5,607 nt of DNA from Candidatus Krumholzibacteriia bacterium (GTDB lineage Bacteria > Krumholzibacteriota > Krumholzibacteriia > LZORAL124-64-63), in the NCBI GenBank assembly GCA_014859985.1, contig JACZKN010000503.1, positions 1-5,607 on the forward strand, written 5' to 3'. The notes beneath the pieces were generated by a model. The model was given only the letters and a program-made list of their open reading frames with translations, searched no databases and was not told the origin of the DNA. A program made the translations under genes and the position numbers. Below, one piece after another: positions 5,602 to 5,607 of this stretch (positions within the stretch are counted from its first letter, which is position 1; each line of letters begins with the position of its first letter).

Positions 5602-5607
5602 CGCGGC

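Overview
This is a chromosomal window of very high GC content (about 70% by eye) from a bacterium. The set of conserved genes is housekeeping: ribosomal protein L28, RecG helicase and RimP. An exported TPR/parvulin protein and a lone CheY-like receiver suggest a Gram-negative-type organism with a high-GC genome, perhaps deltaproteobacterial or from the Krumholzibacteriota/Eisenbacteria-like groups. That placement rests on general protein style only, not on a marker alignment. I see no sign of a mobile element, phage, CRISPR array or tRNA.

Layout. (1) 1-369 (+) is the C-terminal end of an unrecognised gene that begins outside the window. (2) 350-769 (-) is a single-domain response regulator; its 3' end overlaps the previous gene by 20 bp in convergent orientation. 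(3) 770-975 is a divergent intergenic region with a GC-rich palindrome but no convincing promoter. (4) 976-2481 (+) encodes an exported protein with an array of TPR-like helices and a C-terminal parvulin-type peptidyl-prolyl isomerase domain; a TTG start with a good Shine-Dalgarno fits best. (5) 2497-2688 (-) is rpmB, convergent with the TPR gene and only 15 bp from it. (6) 2781-4877 (+) is recG, divergent from rpmB across 92 bp that hold two overlapping promoter-like sequences. (7) 4878-5043 is a leader region with a strong promoter, then a hairpin and a T-run. (8) 5044-5601 (+) is rimP, probably the first gene of a rimP-nusA-infB type operon that continues beyond the window.

How the genes relate. 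rpmB and rimP serve ribosome structure and 30S maturation; recG serves replication-fork rescue and recombination. They look like ordinary core neighbours, not a dedicated system. The exported TPR-parvulin protein may help fold or assemble envelope proteins, but its client is unknown. I did not find a convincing new multi-gene system. The best leads are regulatory: the attenuator-like rimP leader, the mutually overlapping rpmB/recG promoters, and a perfect 11-bp hairpin inside the 3' end of the TPR-parvulin gene.
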